Positions 9,071 to 16,005 of a DNA stretch of 35,146 nt are shown piece after piece (within the stretch, counting starts at the first letter, position 1; every line of letters begins with the position of its first letter). The translations under genes and the position numbers were made by a program. The DNA comes from an uncultured Bacteroidales bacterium. GTDB lineage: Bacteria; Bacteroidota; Bacteroidia; Bacteroidales; Bacteroidaceae. The notes under the pieces were generated by a model, which saw only the letters and a list, made by a program, of their open reading frames with translations, was not told the DNA's origin and searched no databases. Where the stretch lies: NCBI GenBank assembly GCA_902774335.1, contig CACYHW010000020.1:1-35146 (forward strand), written 5' to 3'.

Positions 9071-9134
9071 GATGACAAAGGGGACGGTTCCGTTTGGCTC
9101 ACGCGAGCCAAACGGAACCGTCCCCTTTGTCATC
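9071..9134. repeat. long palindromic (REP-like) element, copy B
   Basis: Perfect 30-bp arms at 9071-9100 and 9105-9134 with loop ACGC. The core is the same as in the element at 6123-6190. The outer pairs are GATGAC/GTCATC here versus GGTGAC/GTCACC in copy A, a paired change that keeps the stem. It ends one base before the -33 box of the next gene's promoter and follows the GNAT stop by about 10 nt, so it may also serve as that gene's terminator. Confidence 0.88.
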
Positions 9135-9166
9135 TTTTGTTATCTCGCAACTTTTTCGTATCTTTG
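9135..9166 (+). promoter_or_regulatory. promoter of the 58-aa membrane protein gene
   Basis: TTTTG (9135-9139), 19 nt, then exact TATCTTTG (9159-9166), a full match to the Bacteroidota consensus. The -33 box abuts the palindrome, so a folded or protein-bound palindrome could affect it. The transcript would start near 9172, supporting the ATG at 9197. Confidence 0.7.
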
Positions 9167-9196
9167 GAAAACAAGTCACTTAATAGTCCTTTATTT

Positions 9197-9373
9197 ATGC
9201 AATACAACAGGAATGAACAGGGCTTTCCGGGTATGGAGAGCCAAGAGAGGGAGCAGTCAATACGTCGCGAGAGGATTCTCATCAGGGTTGGAGTCACGTT
9301 TGGCGCATTGTTCTTCCTGGCGGTCCTGAGCTTTATTGGCTGGGTTGCCTACCATGTTATCACCCGCAGCTGA
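9197..9373 (+). CDS. 58-aa single-pass membrane protein, unknown function
   Basis: A small protein with a charged N-terminal half (QEREQSIRRERILIR, residues 16-30) and one transmembrane helix at about 31-53 (VGVTFGALFFLAVLSFIGWV), ending in a short polar tail. The frame stays open upstream to 8996, but that stretch runs through the palindrome and the promoter, so ATG 9197 is the likely start. I do not recognise a family. Its own promoter and the hairpin just after it argue that it is a real transcription unit. Confidence 0.6.
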   Translation: MQYNRNEQGFPGMESQEREQSIRRERILIRVGVTFGALFFLAVLSFIGWVAYHVITRS

Positions 9374-9398
9374 CCTGCTGTAATACCCCACCCCACAT

Positions 9399-9428
9399 AA
9401 AAAAAACAGACTGACAAGCGTCAGTCTG
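9399..9428 (-). terminator. intrinsic terminator of the BtuB-like receptor
   Basis: A 9-bp perfect stem, CAGACTGAC (9407-9415) and GTCAGTCTG (9420-9428), with loop AAGC. On the minus strand it is followed by eight T (plus-strand A run 9399-9406). The stem overlaps the receptor's TGA stop (9423-9421). It could also stop plus-strand transcription from the small membrane protein gene. Confidence 0.8.
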
Positions 9429-11433
9429 CAAGTTGTATTCTCACTCCCGCAATGGTCCAGAGCCCGGGCTGAGGCACACATCCGTAGTCGTAGTACTGCC
9501 TGTCAGTCAGGTTGTTACCTTCCAGATAGAGACTGCAGCGGGAGCCCTTCCACTCCAGGCGGGCGTCCAACACGCCGTAGGGCTCGTAGTCACGCACCTG
9601 TCCGTCAAAATCGGTAAAGGTGCCGGTGCGCTCCTGCCATCGGCCGTTAAGAGCAAGCTCCAGATTGAGGGGCAGGTTAAGGTGCAGGCCGCATACGGCT
9701 TTGTGCTTTAGATACTCCAGCGTGGTGCGGCTCTGGATATTGGGCGCATCGACCTTTTCCTGACTGATGTAGTTGTAGGCCAGATCGACGGACTTGAGCA
9801 GGTGATGTCCGGGCAGCAGGGTCTCCAGGCTCACGTTGGCGGTCAGCTGCGCGCCCCAGGACTTGATCTGCGTAAAATTGACGGACTGCCAATGACGGTC
9901 GCTCTCGGCCTCGGTGAGGTCCATAATCCAGTCTATCATATTGCTGCAGTGGTTGTAATATAAGGAGGCCGATGCCTGAACGCCGCGGAAATTTGCATAC
10001 TTGAGGCCCAGATCGACGGCACGGAGCTCCTCGGGCTTGAGGTGCTTATCGGCATTGTATCCGCCCACGCTGTAGTAGAGCTCGGTCACCGAGGGCAAAC
10101 GGAGCGAGGTGTTGTAGGTTGCGTACACCTTGAGGGCGCTGCTGAGTCTGAGGCTCAGGTCCAGGCCGGGGTAGAATCGCATCTCATTGCCGTTCCACGA
10201 GTTGCGGACGCCCACCACGCCGGCGCTGGCCGAGAAGGCGCCCAGGCTGATGTTGTGCTCCAGGATCAGGCTCACGTTGGTGCGGTTCAGGCCCAGAGTG
10301 TAGTCGCGGCTGGTACCTTTTATATGTATGGGGGTGGACAGCGGCTCGCCCAGGTTGCCGCTCACCAGGTCATCGTTCTTGAATTCGGCGCCAAGCGCGG
10401 TGCGGCCCAGCTTCCAATCCAGCCAGCCGTTCAGGGCCACACCCACCACGTTGGAGCGGTGGTAGTTGAAGGGGACCGATGCCTCACTGCCGCGAATAAG
10501 CTCAAAGCGGTCCTGGCTGTGGTTCCACCAGGCGCTGGGACGCAGGTGAAGGTTGCCCTTCGCCCACTCTGCCTGAAGTGCGGTAAAGGTCTTGGCGGTA
10601 TGCTCAAACTGGTTGTCGAATTTTGCGGAGTAGAAGGTGTTGCTGCCCCAGTCCTTGAGACTGGCACCGGCGTGCCAGCTTACCTGCAGGTCTTGTGTGG
10701 CGAACGCTCCTTTGTAAAAGATTTTCTTTGCGTTAAAGTCCGAGTTGAGTTCTCCCGTCTTGCTGCGGCTGTAGCCGTCGGAGCGGCGATAATCAACGGA
10801 GAGCATGTTGTTCCAGCTGCCCTTGACGGCGCTGGCGCTGGCTCCTGCGGCGGCGTATCCCCAGCTGCCTGCTTCCACGTGTGCGCGGGCGTTGCTGCGG
10901 GCATCGGTGCGGGTCACAATATTGATTGCGCCCATCAGGGACGATGATCCGTAGGCGCGGGCGGCGGGGCCCTCAAGTACCTCGATATGGTCTATGTCGC
11001 TCATGTCCACAGGGAAGTCGAACGAGTTGTGGCCGGTCTGCGGGTCACATATGTTGATGCCGTCAAGCAGTATGGCTACCTGCTCAAAATTGCCTCCGCG
11101 CACGCCCACATCGGTCTGTGCGCCTATTGGGCCACGCTGGCGTACGTCCACGCCGGCTGCATATTTAAGGATGTCGTTGACGGACTGCACGGGGAGCGCG
11201 CTTATCTGCTCGCGGGTCATGATTCCGATAATACGCGACGCCTGTGGCAGTGGGGTGCGTATGCGCGATGCCGTGACCTGTATCTCATCGGTCAACAGAC
11301 TGATGGAGTCCGATGCGGGAAAAACGGCTACTGAGCCGCCCTCAAGGGGCTGGCTGGCTTTGAGTTGGGTGCACGGCGCGCTTAAGGCGGCACATGCAAG
11401 CAGTGTAATAATTCGATGGTTTACAGTGTTCAT
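9421..11433 (-). CDS. TonB-dependent receptor, BtuB/siderophore-like
   Basis: A 670-aa outer-membrane receptor. N-terminal signal sequence of about 26 residues (LLACAALSAPC, ending near LKAS). The plug domain follows at about 50-175: DEIQVTASRIRTPLPQAS, SVNDILKYAAGVDVRQRG, VGVRGGNFEQVAILLDGI and VLEGPAARAYGSSSLMGAINI, the classic BtuB/FepA-like plug. The barrel follows, with SLRLPSVTELYY and NLTDRQYYDYG near the C-terminus. There is no CarboxypepD_reg domain, unlike the receptor at 3693. The architecture fits uptake of a small chelate such as cobalamin or a siderophore. Cobalamin would suit a cell using methylmalonyl-CoA, but no ABC transporter or cobalamin riboswitch is adjacent, so the substrate is open. 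Confidence 0.88.
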   Translation of the reverse strand: MNTVNHRIITLLACAALSAPCTQLKASQPLEGGSVAVFPASDSISLLTDEIQVTASRIRTPLPQASRIIGIMTREQISALPVQSVNDILKYAAGVDVRQRGPIGAQTDVGVRGGNFEQVAILLDGINICDPQTGHNSFDFPVDMSDIDHIEVLEGPAARAYGSSSLMGAINIVTRTDARSNARAHVEAGSWGYAAAGASASAVKGSWNNMLSVDYRRSDGYSRSKTGELNSDFNAKKIFYKGAFATQDLQVSWHAGASLKDWGSNTFYSAKFDNQFEHTAKTFTALQAEWAKGNLHLRPSAWWNHSQDRFELIRGSEASVPFNYHRSNVVGVALNGWLDWKLGRTALGAEFKNDDLVSGNLGEPLSTPIHIKGTSRDYTLGLNRTNVSLILEHNISLGAFSASAGVVGVRNSWNGNEMRFYPGLDLSLRLSSALKVYATYNTSLRLPSVTELYYSVGGYNADKHLKPEELRAVDLGLKYANFRGVQASASLYYNHCSNMIDWIMDLTEAESDRHWQSVNFTQIKSWGAQLTANVSLETLLPGHHLLKSVDLAYNYISQEKVDAPNIQSRTTLEYLKHKAVCGLHLNLPLNLELALNGRWQERTGTFTDFDGQVRDYEPYGVLDARLEWKGSRCSLYLEGNNLTDRQYYDYGCVPQPGLWTIAGVRIQLAD

Positions 11434-11452
11434 ATGGTTATTGTTTAGGCCG

Positions 11453-11460
11453 CGAAGATA
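11453..11460 (-). promoter_or_regulatory. candidate -7 box of the BtuB-like receptor
   Basis: Minus-strand TATCTTCG, a one-base variant of TAnnTTTG, 19 nt before the ATG at 11433. No matching -33 box was found. Confidence 0.4.
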
Positions 11461-11558
11461 ATGATTTTTTGAAACGATACGCAGTTCGCGGGCATCGGCC
11501 CACTTAAAGTTTGCGAAAGATTAATCTACTTTTAAAAACATATTCTAAAACAATTGAT

Positions 11559-11566
11559 TAATTTTG
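11559..11566 (+). promoter_or_regulatory. candidate -7 box of the GH10 xylanase
   Basis: TAATTTTG fits TAnnTTTG and gives a leader of about 45 nt before the ATG at 11618. The -33 region is AT-rich without a clear TTTG. Confidence 0.45.
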
Positions 11567-11617
11567 AGGCTCCAAAAACGAACAAGGAACAATTATTAAT
11601 CACAACACTACAATTAA

Positions 11618-12934
11618 ATGAAGAAGATTTTAACAGTTGCTCTCATTGCTTCCACTATCGCAATGGGCGCATGTGGCCAGAAGGACCCGGGTCTGAAGGA
11701 CGCTTACAAGAATTATTTCAAGATCGGCGTTGCCGTTACTCCGCGTAACGTAACCGATTCACTTCAGAAGGCAGTTATCCTTAAGGAGTTCAACAGCATC
11801 ACAGCCGAGAACTGCATGAAGCCGGGTGAGATTCATCCCCAGCCGGGTGTTTGGAACTTCGCTCAGGCCGATGCCATCGCAAACTTCTGCCGCGAGAACG
11901 GTATCAAGATGCGTGGTCACTGCCTGGTATGGCACAGCCAGTTCGCCAACTGGATGTTCAACAAGTATGACGAGAACGGCAATCAGGTTGTAGAGCGCGA
12001 CGAGAACGGCGATACAATCTGGGTTGAGCAGCCCGCTCGCGGCGGATTCGGCGGCTTTGGCGGCTTTGGTGGCTTTGGCGGTTTTGGTGGCCAGCGTCCC
12101 CAGGGTGCTCCTCAGGGTGGTCAACGTGCTCAGGGCCAGCGTCCCGGTCAGGGTCAGCGTGGTCAGGCTCAGGCTGCTCCTCAGATGACCAAGGTTCCCA
12201 AGTATGCCAAGGCTACAAAGGAGGAGTTCTACGATTCACTCCGCGCTCACATTCAGGTAGTTGTTAACCGCTATAAGGATGTTGTTTACTGCTGGGACGT
12301 TGTTAACGAGGCTATGAGCGATGCTAACAACCCCGATGCTCCCTACGAGCAGTCATTCCGTCAGTCAACCGCTTATCAGCTCTGCGGTGACGAGTTCATC
12401 CTCAAGGCATTCCAGTTCGCTCATGAGGCTGATCCCAACGCTACCCTGTTCTACAATGACTACAGCGCTTGGACTCCTGCCAAGAGAACTTATATCTACA
12501 ACATGGTTAAGAAGCTTCAGGCTGAGGGTGCTCCTATCACCGGTATCGGTATGCAGGGTCACTACAACATCTATGACAACCCCACCATCGAGGACTTCGA
12601 GAAGGCTATCCAGATGTATCTTGAGCTTGTTGACGACATCCAGATCACTGAGTTCGACGTTCGTATCAACCACGAGGCCGGCGGTCAGCTCCAGTTCAGC
12701 CGCGGCGAGGGTCAGGTTCTCACCGACTCAATCGCTGAGCTGCAGATGAAGAAGTACGACGAGCTCTTCAAGGTTATCCGCAAGTACAAGAAGAACTTCT
12801 CATGCGTAACCTTCTGGAACCTTGGCGACCGTGATTCATGGCTGGGTGCCAACAACTTCCCGCTGCTGTTCGACGGTGAGTACCAGCGCAAGCCCGTTTA
12901 CTATACCGTTCGCGACTTCAAGAAGAACAAGTAA
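11618..12934 (+). CDS. endo-1,4-beta-xylanase, GH10 lipoprotein with Gly/Gln-rich insertion
   Basis: A 438-aa lipoprotein: signal sequence 1-18 and lipobox MGAC (Cys19). GH10 motifs are in order: FNSITAENCMKPGEIHP (58-74), GHCLVWHSQ (100-108), acid/base in CWDVVNEA (Glu231), nucleophile in ITEFDVRI (Glu345) and FWNLGDRDSW (399-408). It cleaves the xylan backbone. Between GHCLVWHSQFANWMF and the following helix is an insertion at about 117-195, of which 141-190 (nt 12038-12187) is low-complexity: repeated FGG then Q/G/R/P-rich sequence. From memory, some Bacteroidota GH10 enzymes carry carbohydrate-binding modules inserted at about this point of the barrel; here the insert is not a recognisable module. 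Both catalytic residues are intact, so activity is expected. Confidence 0.93.
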   Translation: MKKILTVALIASTIAMGACGQKDPGLKDAYKNYFKIGVAVTPRNVTDSLQKAVILKEFNSITAENCMKPGEIHPQPGVWNFAQADAIANFCRENGIKMRGHCLVWHSQFANWMFNKYDENGNQVVERDENGDTIWVEQPARGGFGGFGGFGGFGGFGGQRPQGAPQGGQRAQGQRPGQGQRGQAQAAPQMTKVPKYAKATKEEFYDSLRAHIQVVVNRYKDVVYCWDVVNEAMSDANNPDAPYEQSFRQSTAYQLCGDEFILKAFQFAHEADPNATLFYNDYSAWTPAKRTYIYNMVKKLQAEGAPITGIGMQGHYNIYDNPTIEDFEKAIQMYLELVDDIQITEFDVRINHEAGGQLQFSRGEGQVLTDSIAELQMKKYDELFKVIRKYKKNFSCVTFWNLGDRDSWLGANNFPLLFDGEYQRKPVYYTVRDFKKNK

Positions 12935-12952
12935 ATCATTACTTATTCAAAT

Positions 12953-12990
12953 AAAAGGCCGGACAACCTGCGTTGCCCGGTCTTTTATTT
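12953..12990 (+). terminator. intrinsic terminator of the GH10 gene
   Basis: The AAAAGGCCGG-ACAAC arm pairs imperfectly with GTTG-CCCGGTCTTTT across a short loop and runs into a T-rich tail. The loop side contains ACCTGCGTTGCCC (12966-12978), a 13-nt string also found in the complement of the 83-bp repeat units at 15169-15457. Confidence 0.65.
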
Positions 12991-12993
12991 TAC

Positions 12994-13158
12994 AATACGC
13001 TTTCCCGCGGGCTACCCCCCCGACCTTAGGGAGCCACAACGCAGGTGCAGCCATTTCTCTCCCCAAGGTGAGCGGAAAATACGCTATATCGCGGGCGGAC
13101 CCTGCACCTTAGGGAGCTACAACGCAGGTGCGGGACATTTCTTCCCTAAGGTTGGGGT
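12994..13158 (-). repeat. left array of the 83-bp repeat, inverted relative to the right array
   Basis: One complete 83-bp unit (13047-13129) with a partial unit of about 53 bp before it and about 29 bp after it. Each carries ACCTTAGGGAG and AACGCAGGT, i.e. the complement of the units at 15169-15417. The unit length matches exactly. Its right end runs into the last codons and stop of the propeller gene: the TAG stop (13148-13146) is part of the CCTTAGGGAA motif. Confidence 0.82.
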
Positions 13159-14312
13159 GTGGGTGTTTTGTCGTAGTGAGCGATGAATATGACGGGATTT
13201 CCGTGGCCCTTAACCTTGCGGTAGAAATCCTCAAGCTCCGGGCTGAATTTATGATCGTAATCATCACTTTCGATATACTCGTTTTCACGTGTGATCTCGT
13301 CTACATCAACGCATGCTATCATGTCATTTCCGTATAATGAACATTCACAATAATCGGGTAACATCCGTTTCCGGCTTTTGCGGTTCACGACATAAACTTT
13401 TGATGTCGATTTCTCAAATACGCAGTTGTATTCAAAATAAGAGATATACAGATAGTCCTTCATATCACGGAAATCGGAAGGTTTCGAAAGCTTTTTAATG
13501 TTGTCCGGATTGGGACGGAAAGCCAGATTCGCTACACACTCGGTGCCGTTTTCCGTAAGGCGGTAAATATGGTTGTCAAGTAAGCGTACAAGGTATGTGG
13601 TATCGGCAAGGGGATTGAAATAACCCTCGTTGACAAGGCTGTTGACCCCGTAAGTTTCGATCAATTCTGATACTTGACCGTAATCTTTGTCCGTCATCTC
13701 TATGGGATATCTTAACGGACCGTTCTGAGGAACGTAGTAATAGTAGAGGACTGGAAAGGCTCTGATTCCGTTTTCAACAAGCAATGTACCGTCAGACAGG
13801 CATTTTGCTATATGACCAAAGATGTTCCGGTCTGTGATCGGGGCTGTTTGGGATTGTCCCAGATACTCTCCCTGATAGTTAAACTTCTTGATCGTTACCG
13901 GTCCCTCATCGTTCTCCTGAGTTGCAATCAGGACTTCATTCCTGTTTCGGTCGATGGTCCATATCTCCAGATACAAGTATTCGTTACGTGCTCTGCCTTT
14001 GCGACTTATGTCATTCAGATAGTGACCATCGCTGTCAAAAACCTTGATTTGTCCTTCGTTATTAAAGCAACTTATAAAATAGAGTCCGTCATCATACAAC
14101 ACTTTACTGACGTCTCCGGAGATAAGTGCATCGGTCTCCTTGTCATCGAGTGCGATATAATCCCAGCCGCTCAGAAAATTCTCATCGAAACTGCCGTCAA
14201 GCTCAATCACGTCATCCTGAGTGATCTGCAGACTGTTGTCGGGAACTGTTCTGTTGCAGGAACATAAAGCTGCGGCAGCCCCAACGATGGCAAACAAAAG
14301 GACTCTTTTCAT
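13146..14312 (-). CDS. 6-bladed beta-propeller lipoprotein (DUF4934-like)
   Basis: A 388-aa lipoprotein with a signal sequence (MKRVLLFAIVGAAAALCSC, lipidated Cys19). The body has repeated beta-blade signatures: GLYFISCFNNEGQIKVFDSDGHYLNDIS (about 76-103), NEVLIATQENDEGPVTIKKFNYQGEYLG and YLVRLLDNHIYRLTENG. The pattern matches the 6-bladed propeller family abundant in Bacteroidales, whose function is mostly unknown. It has its own promoter inside the end of the upstream nuclease gene, so it can be expressed independently. The last residues (about TPTPQP) and the stop are encoded by or adjacent to the flanking 83-bp repeat, suggesting the native 3' end was replaced or extended by repeat insertion. 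Confidence 0.8.
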   Translation of the reverse strand: MKRVLLFAIVGAAAALCSCNRTVPDNSLQITQDDVIELDGSFDENFLSGWDYIALDDKETDALISGDVSKVLYDDGLYFISCFNNEGQIKVFDSDGHYLNDISRKGRARNEYLYLEIWTIDRNRNEVLIATQENDEGPVTIKKFNYQGEYLGQSQTAPITDRNIFGHIAKCLSDGTLLVENGIRAFPVLYYYYVPQNGPLRYPIEMTDKDYGQVSELIETYGVNSLVNEGYFNPLADTTYLVRLLDNHIYRLTENGTECVANLAFRPNPDNIKKLSKPSDFRDMKDYLYISYFEYNCVFEKSTSKVYVVNRKSRKRMLPDYCECSLYGNDMIACVDVDEITRENEYIESDDYDHKFSPELEDFYRKVKGHGNPVIFIAHYDKTPTPQP

Positions 14313-14341
14313 ATTAATCGGTTTAATTAGGTAGTTCAGCG

Positions 14342-14372
14342 CAAATGTAGTGTTTTTATTGTGTCAGCCAAA
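14342..14372 (-). promoter_or_regulatory. promoter of the propeller gene
   Basis: Minus-strand TTTG (14372-14369), exactly 19 nt, then TACATTTG (14349-14342): a full consensus match, 29 nt before the ATG. The -33 box lies inside the 3' end of the nuclease gene. Confidence 0.72.
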
Positions 14373-15141
14373 CGAGCTTGTTGAAAGTTGATTCCACGCG
14401 GGACTCCACATCATCGGACAGGGCCGGGAAGAAATCCAGATCGGTTCTTGATTCCACCTCATCGACTGTGACGGCATAGGTTGAGAGCGGCTTGTGACCG
14501 GCTTTGTTCTCCATTATGAAGCCGATGGACTCGTATCCGTTGGGGGTCAGGATAAGCATCACTTTGTAAAAAGCATCGGGTACGACAACTTTATTTTGGC
14601 CGATGCTACCGTACTTGTTGTCGGTTATTATCGGACCGCAGGTTACGTAGATGTTGCCGTATTTGTTTGCGAATTCGCGGACCATCTCCTCGAGTGCTTT
14701 CCAGTCGCCGCTGTTCAGGTTGTGGTTCTGGGGGCAGATGTTGGTGAAGTAGAAACTCTCGCGCATCATCTGCTCAGTCAGTTTCATATCGGCCGCCGGC
14801 GCCATGTGACCGCGGTCCCAGCCGGAGTTGCGGTAGTCGTTGTCATCGGCCTGTCTGCCATCGAAATTGGGGTCGGTGCGGAAATGGTTTGAACGCGGAT
14901 TGGTGCCCGATACCTCCTCATCGGTCAACTCATAGGCTACCCACTCGGGAATGCGGTAATTCTCATTCAGAACCACCTCATAGCCCTCATAAATCAGATG
15001 CTTTTTGTATGACGCCTCGGAATAAGCCGGAATCTCCAGCTTGTCAATACTCTGAGTGCTTGTATGCAACGGGGTCTTGCACCACCACAGAATCAGGCAG
15101 ACCCCAATAAAAACCAATAGTTTGAACAGTCCTTTCTTCAT
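14356..15141 (-). CDS. DNA/RNA non-specific endonuclease (NUC1 family), membrane-anchored or exported
   Basis: 261 aa from the ATG at 15141. An N-terminal hydrophobic stretch (about 5-20, FKLLVFIGVCLILWW, then Cys21) implies export, with either a lipid or a transmembrane anchor. The catalytic DRGH motif is at 109-112 (GWDRGHMAPAADM) with His112 as general base. FTNICPQNHNLNSGDW (132-147) supplies the metal-ligand Asn and GNIYVTCGP (162-170) follows, as in NucA/EndoG-type enzymes. A nine-codon longer start at 15168 would begin at the edge of the repeat array, so I prefer 15141. It degrades DNA and RNA, probably outside the cytoplasm for nutrient scavenging; no immunity-like partner is evident. 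Both its flanks are repeat-associated. Confidence 0.85.
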   Translation of the reverse strand: MKKGLFKLLVFIGVCLILWWCKTPLHTSTQSIDKLEIPAYSEASYKKHLIYEGYEVVLNENYRIPEWVAYELTDEEVSGTNPRSNHFRTDPNFDGRQADDNDYRNSGWDRGHMAPAADMKLTEQMMRESFYFTNICPQNHNLNSGDWKALEEMVREFANKYGNIYVTCGPIITDNKYGSIGQNKVVVPDAFYKVMLILTPNGYESIGFIMENKAGHKPLSTYAVTVDEVESRTDLDFFPALSDDVESRVESTFNKLVWLTQ

Positions 15142-15145
15142 ACCG

Positions 15146-15153
15146 CAAAGGTA
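15146..15153 (-). promoter_or_regulatory. candidate -7 box just before the nuclease ATG
   Basis: Minus-strand TACCTTTG ends 4 nt before the ATG at 15141, so transcription from it would begin at or next to the start codon (leaderless). No -33 TTTG was found; the upstream side is repeat array. Confidence 0.4.
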
Positions 15154-15457
15154 AAGAAAAATGACCATACCTGCGTTACAGCTCCCTAAGGTCAGGGGGC
15201 AACGCAGGTACGTGCGTATTTACCGCTCACCTTAGGGAGAAAAATGGTCCTACCTGCGCTACCGTTCCCTAAGGTCACGGGGTAACGCAGGTGCGAGCGT
15301 ATTTCCCGCTCACCTTAGGGAGGAAAATGGTTCCACATGCGTTACAGCTCCCTAAGGTCAGGGGGTAGCCCGCGAGAAAGCGCATTCTTCGCTCACCTTA
15401 GGGAAGGAAATGGTCCTACGTGCGCTACGGTTCCCTAAGGTGTGGGGATAGCCGTCC
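15154..15457 (+). repeat. right array: tandem 83-bp repeats, about 3.5 copies
   Basis: Three consecutive units of exactly 83 bp (15169-15251, 15252-15334, 15335-15417), a fourth truncated after about 40 bp (15418-15457), and a unit-end remnant before the first. Each unit contains CTCCCTAAGGT and, 36 nt later, its complement ACCTTAGGGAG. Units 1-2 also have ACCTGCG(T/C)T paired with AACGCAGGT. Unit 3 replaces the latter region with a GTAGCCCGCG variant. The units differ by scattered substitutions. There are no variable spacers, so this is not CRISPR. It fills most of the 430-bp gap between the nuclease and the epimerase; the rest of the gap is AT-rich promoter sequence. Confidence 0.9.
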
Positions 15458-15486
15458 ATATTGTGCGTTTTTTAAGATTGTTTTCC

Positions 15487-15517
15487 TTTTTTCTATAAGG
15501 TTATTTGCCTAACTTTG
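15487..15517 (+). promoter_or_regulatory. promoter of the methylmalonyl-CoA decarboxylase operon
   Basis: TTTT (15487-15490), 19 nt, then exact -7 box TAACTTTG (15510-15517). This gives a leader of about 50 nt. It is the only promoter I see for the five genes that follow. Confidence 0.65.
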
Positions 15518-15572
15518 TAAATCTTTAAAAGACGCACATCAAACAAGTACTAACTATAATGACAAGAGAATT

Positions 15573-15986
15573 ATGAAACCTACACACATTGAACATCTGG
15601 GCATAGCAGTCACCTCACTGGAGGAGACAATGCCGTTCTTTGAGTTTCTGACCGGTAGCAAGTGCTACAACATCGAGGAAGTTGCAGACCAGAAGGTTAA
15701 GACAGCTTTCTTCAAGGTAGGAGAAGTCAAGATTGAGCTTCTGGAGCCCACTTGCCCCGAGTCCACCATCGCCAAGTTCATCGAGAAGAACGGCGGCAAG
15801 GGCGGAATACATCACGTGGCATTCAATGTGGAGAATGTGGCCGATGCCCTCAAGGAGGCCGAGGCCGCAGGTATTAGACTGATTGACGTTGAGCCCCGCA
15901 AGGGTGCCGAGAACCTGATGATCGGTTTCCTGCATCCCAAGAACACTTGCGGTGTGCTGACTGAGCTTTGTGAACAACCAAAATAA
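15573..15986 (+). CDS. mce: methylmalonyl-CoA epimerase
   Basis: A 137-aa vicinal-oxygen-chelate fold enzyme that interconverts (R)- and (S)-methylmalonyl-CoA. The N-terminal THIEHLGIAVTSLEETMPFF supplies the metal His (HLGIAV). GGIHHVAFNVENVADAL (77-93) gives a second metal His, and ELCEQ near the C-terminus is in the region of the family's metal-binding Glu. The length is typical. It is the first gene of the operon, 19 nt before mmdA, and links the B12-dependent mutase product (R form) to the decarboxylase substrate (S form) in the succinate-to-propionate route. The mutase genes are not in this window. A short ATG frame at 15559 is a 4-codon decoy. Confidence 0.95.
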   Translation: MKPTHIEHLGIAVTSLEETMPFFEFLTGSKCYNIEEVADQKVKTAFFKVGEVKIELLEPTCPESTIAKFIEKNGGKGGIHHVAFNVENVADALKEAEAAGIRLIDVEPRKGAENLMIGFLHPKNTCGVLTELCEQPK

Positions 15987-16005
15987 ATATATATACTAGA
16001 GAAAA

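Noticed and set aside
8996-9196. N-terminal extension of the 58-aa membrane protein to 9197's upstream in-frame ATG
   Set aside because: The extension reads through the end of the GNAT gene, the palindrome and a full promoter.
10042-10947. Plus-strand open frame of 301 codons opposite the BtuB-like receptor
   Set aside because: Same reason: Val/Ala/Gly-rich antisense shadow of a clear receptor gene.
11434-11617. Cobalamin riboswitch between the BtuB-like receptor and the xylanase
   Set aside because: The gap is short, AT-rich and shows no B12-box-like sequence or matching stem layout by eye.
15169-15457. CRISPR-like appearance of the repeat array
   Set aside because: The whole 83-bp unit is repeated with scattered substitutions; there are no unrelated spacers of constant length and no cas genes.
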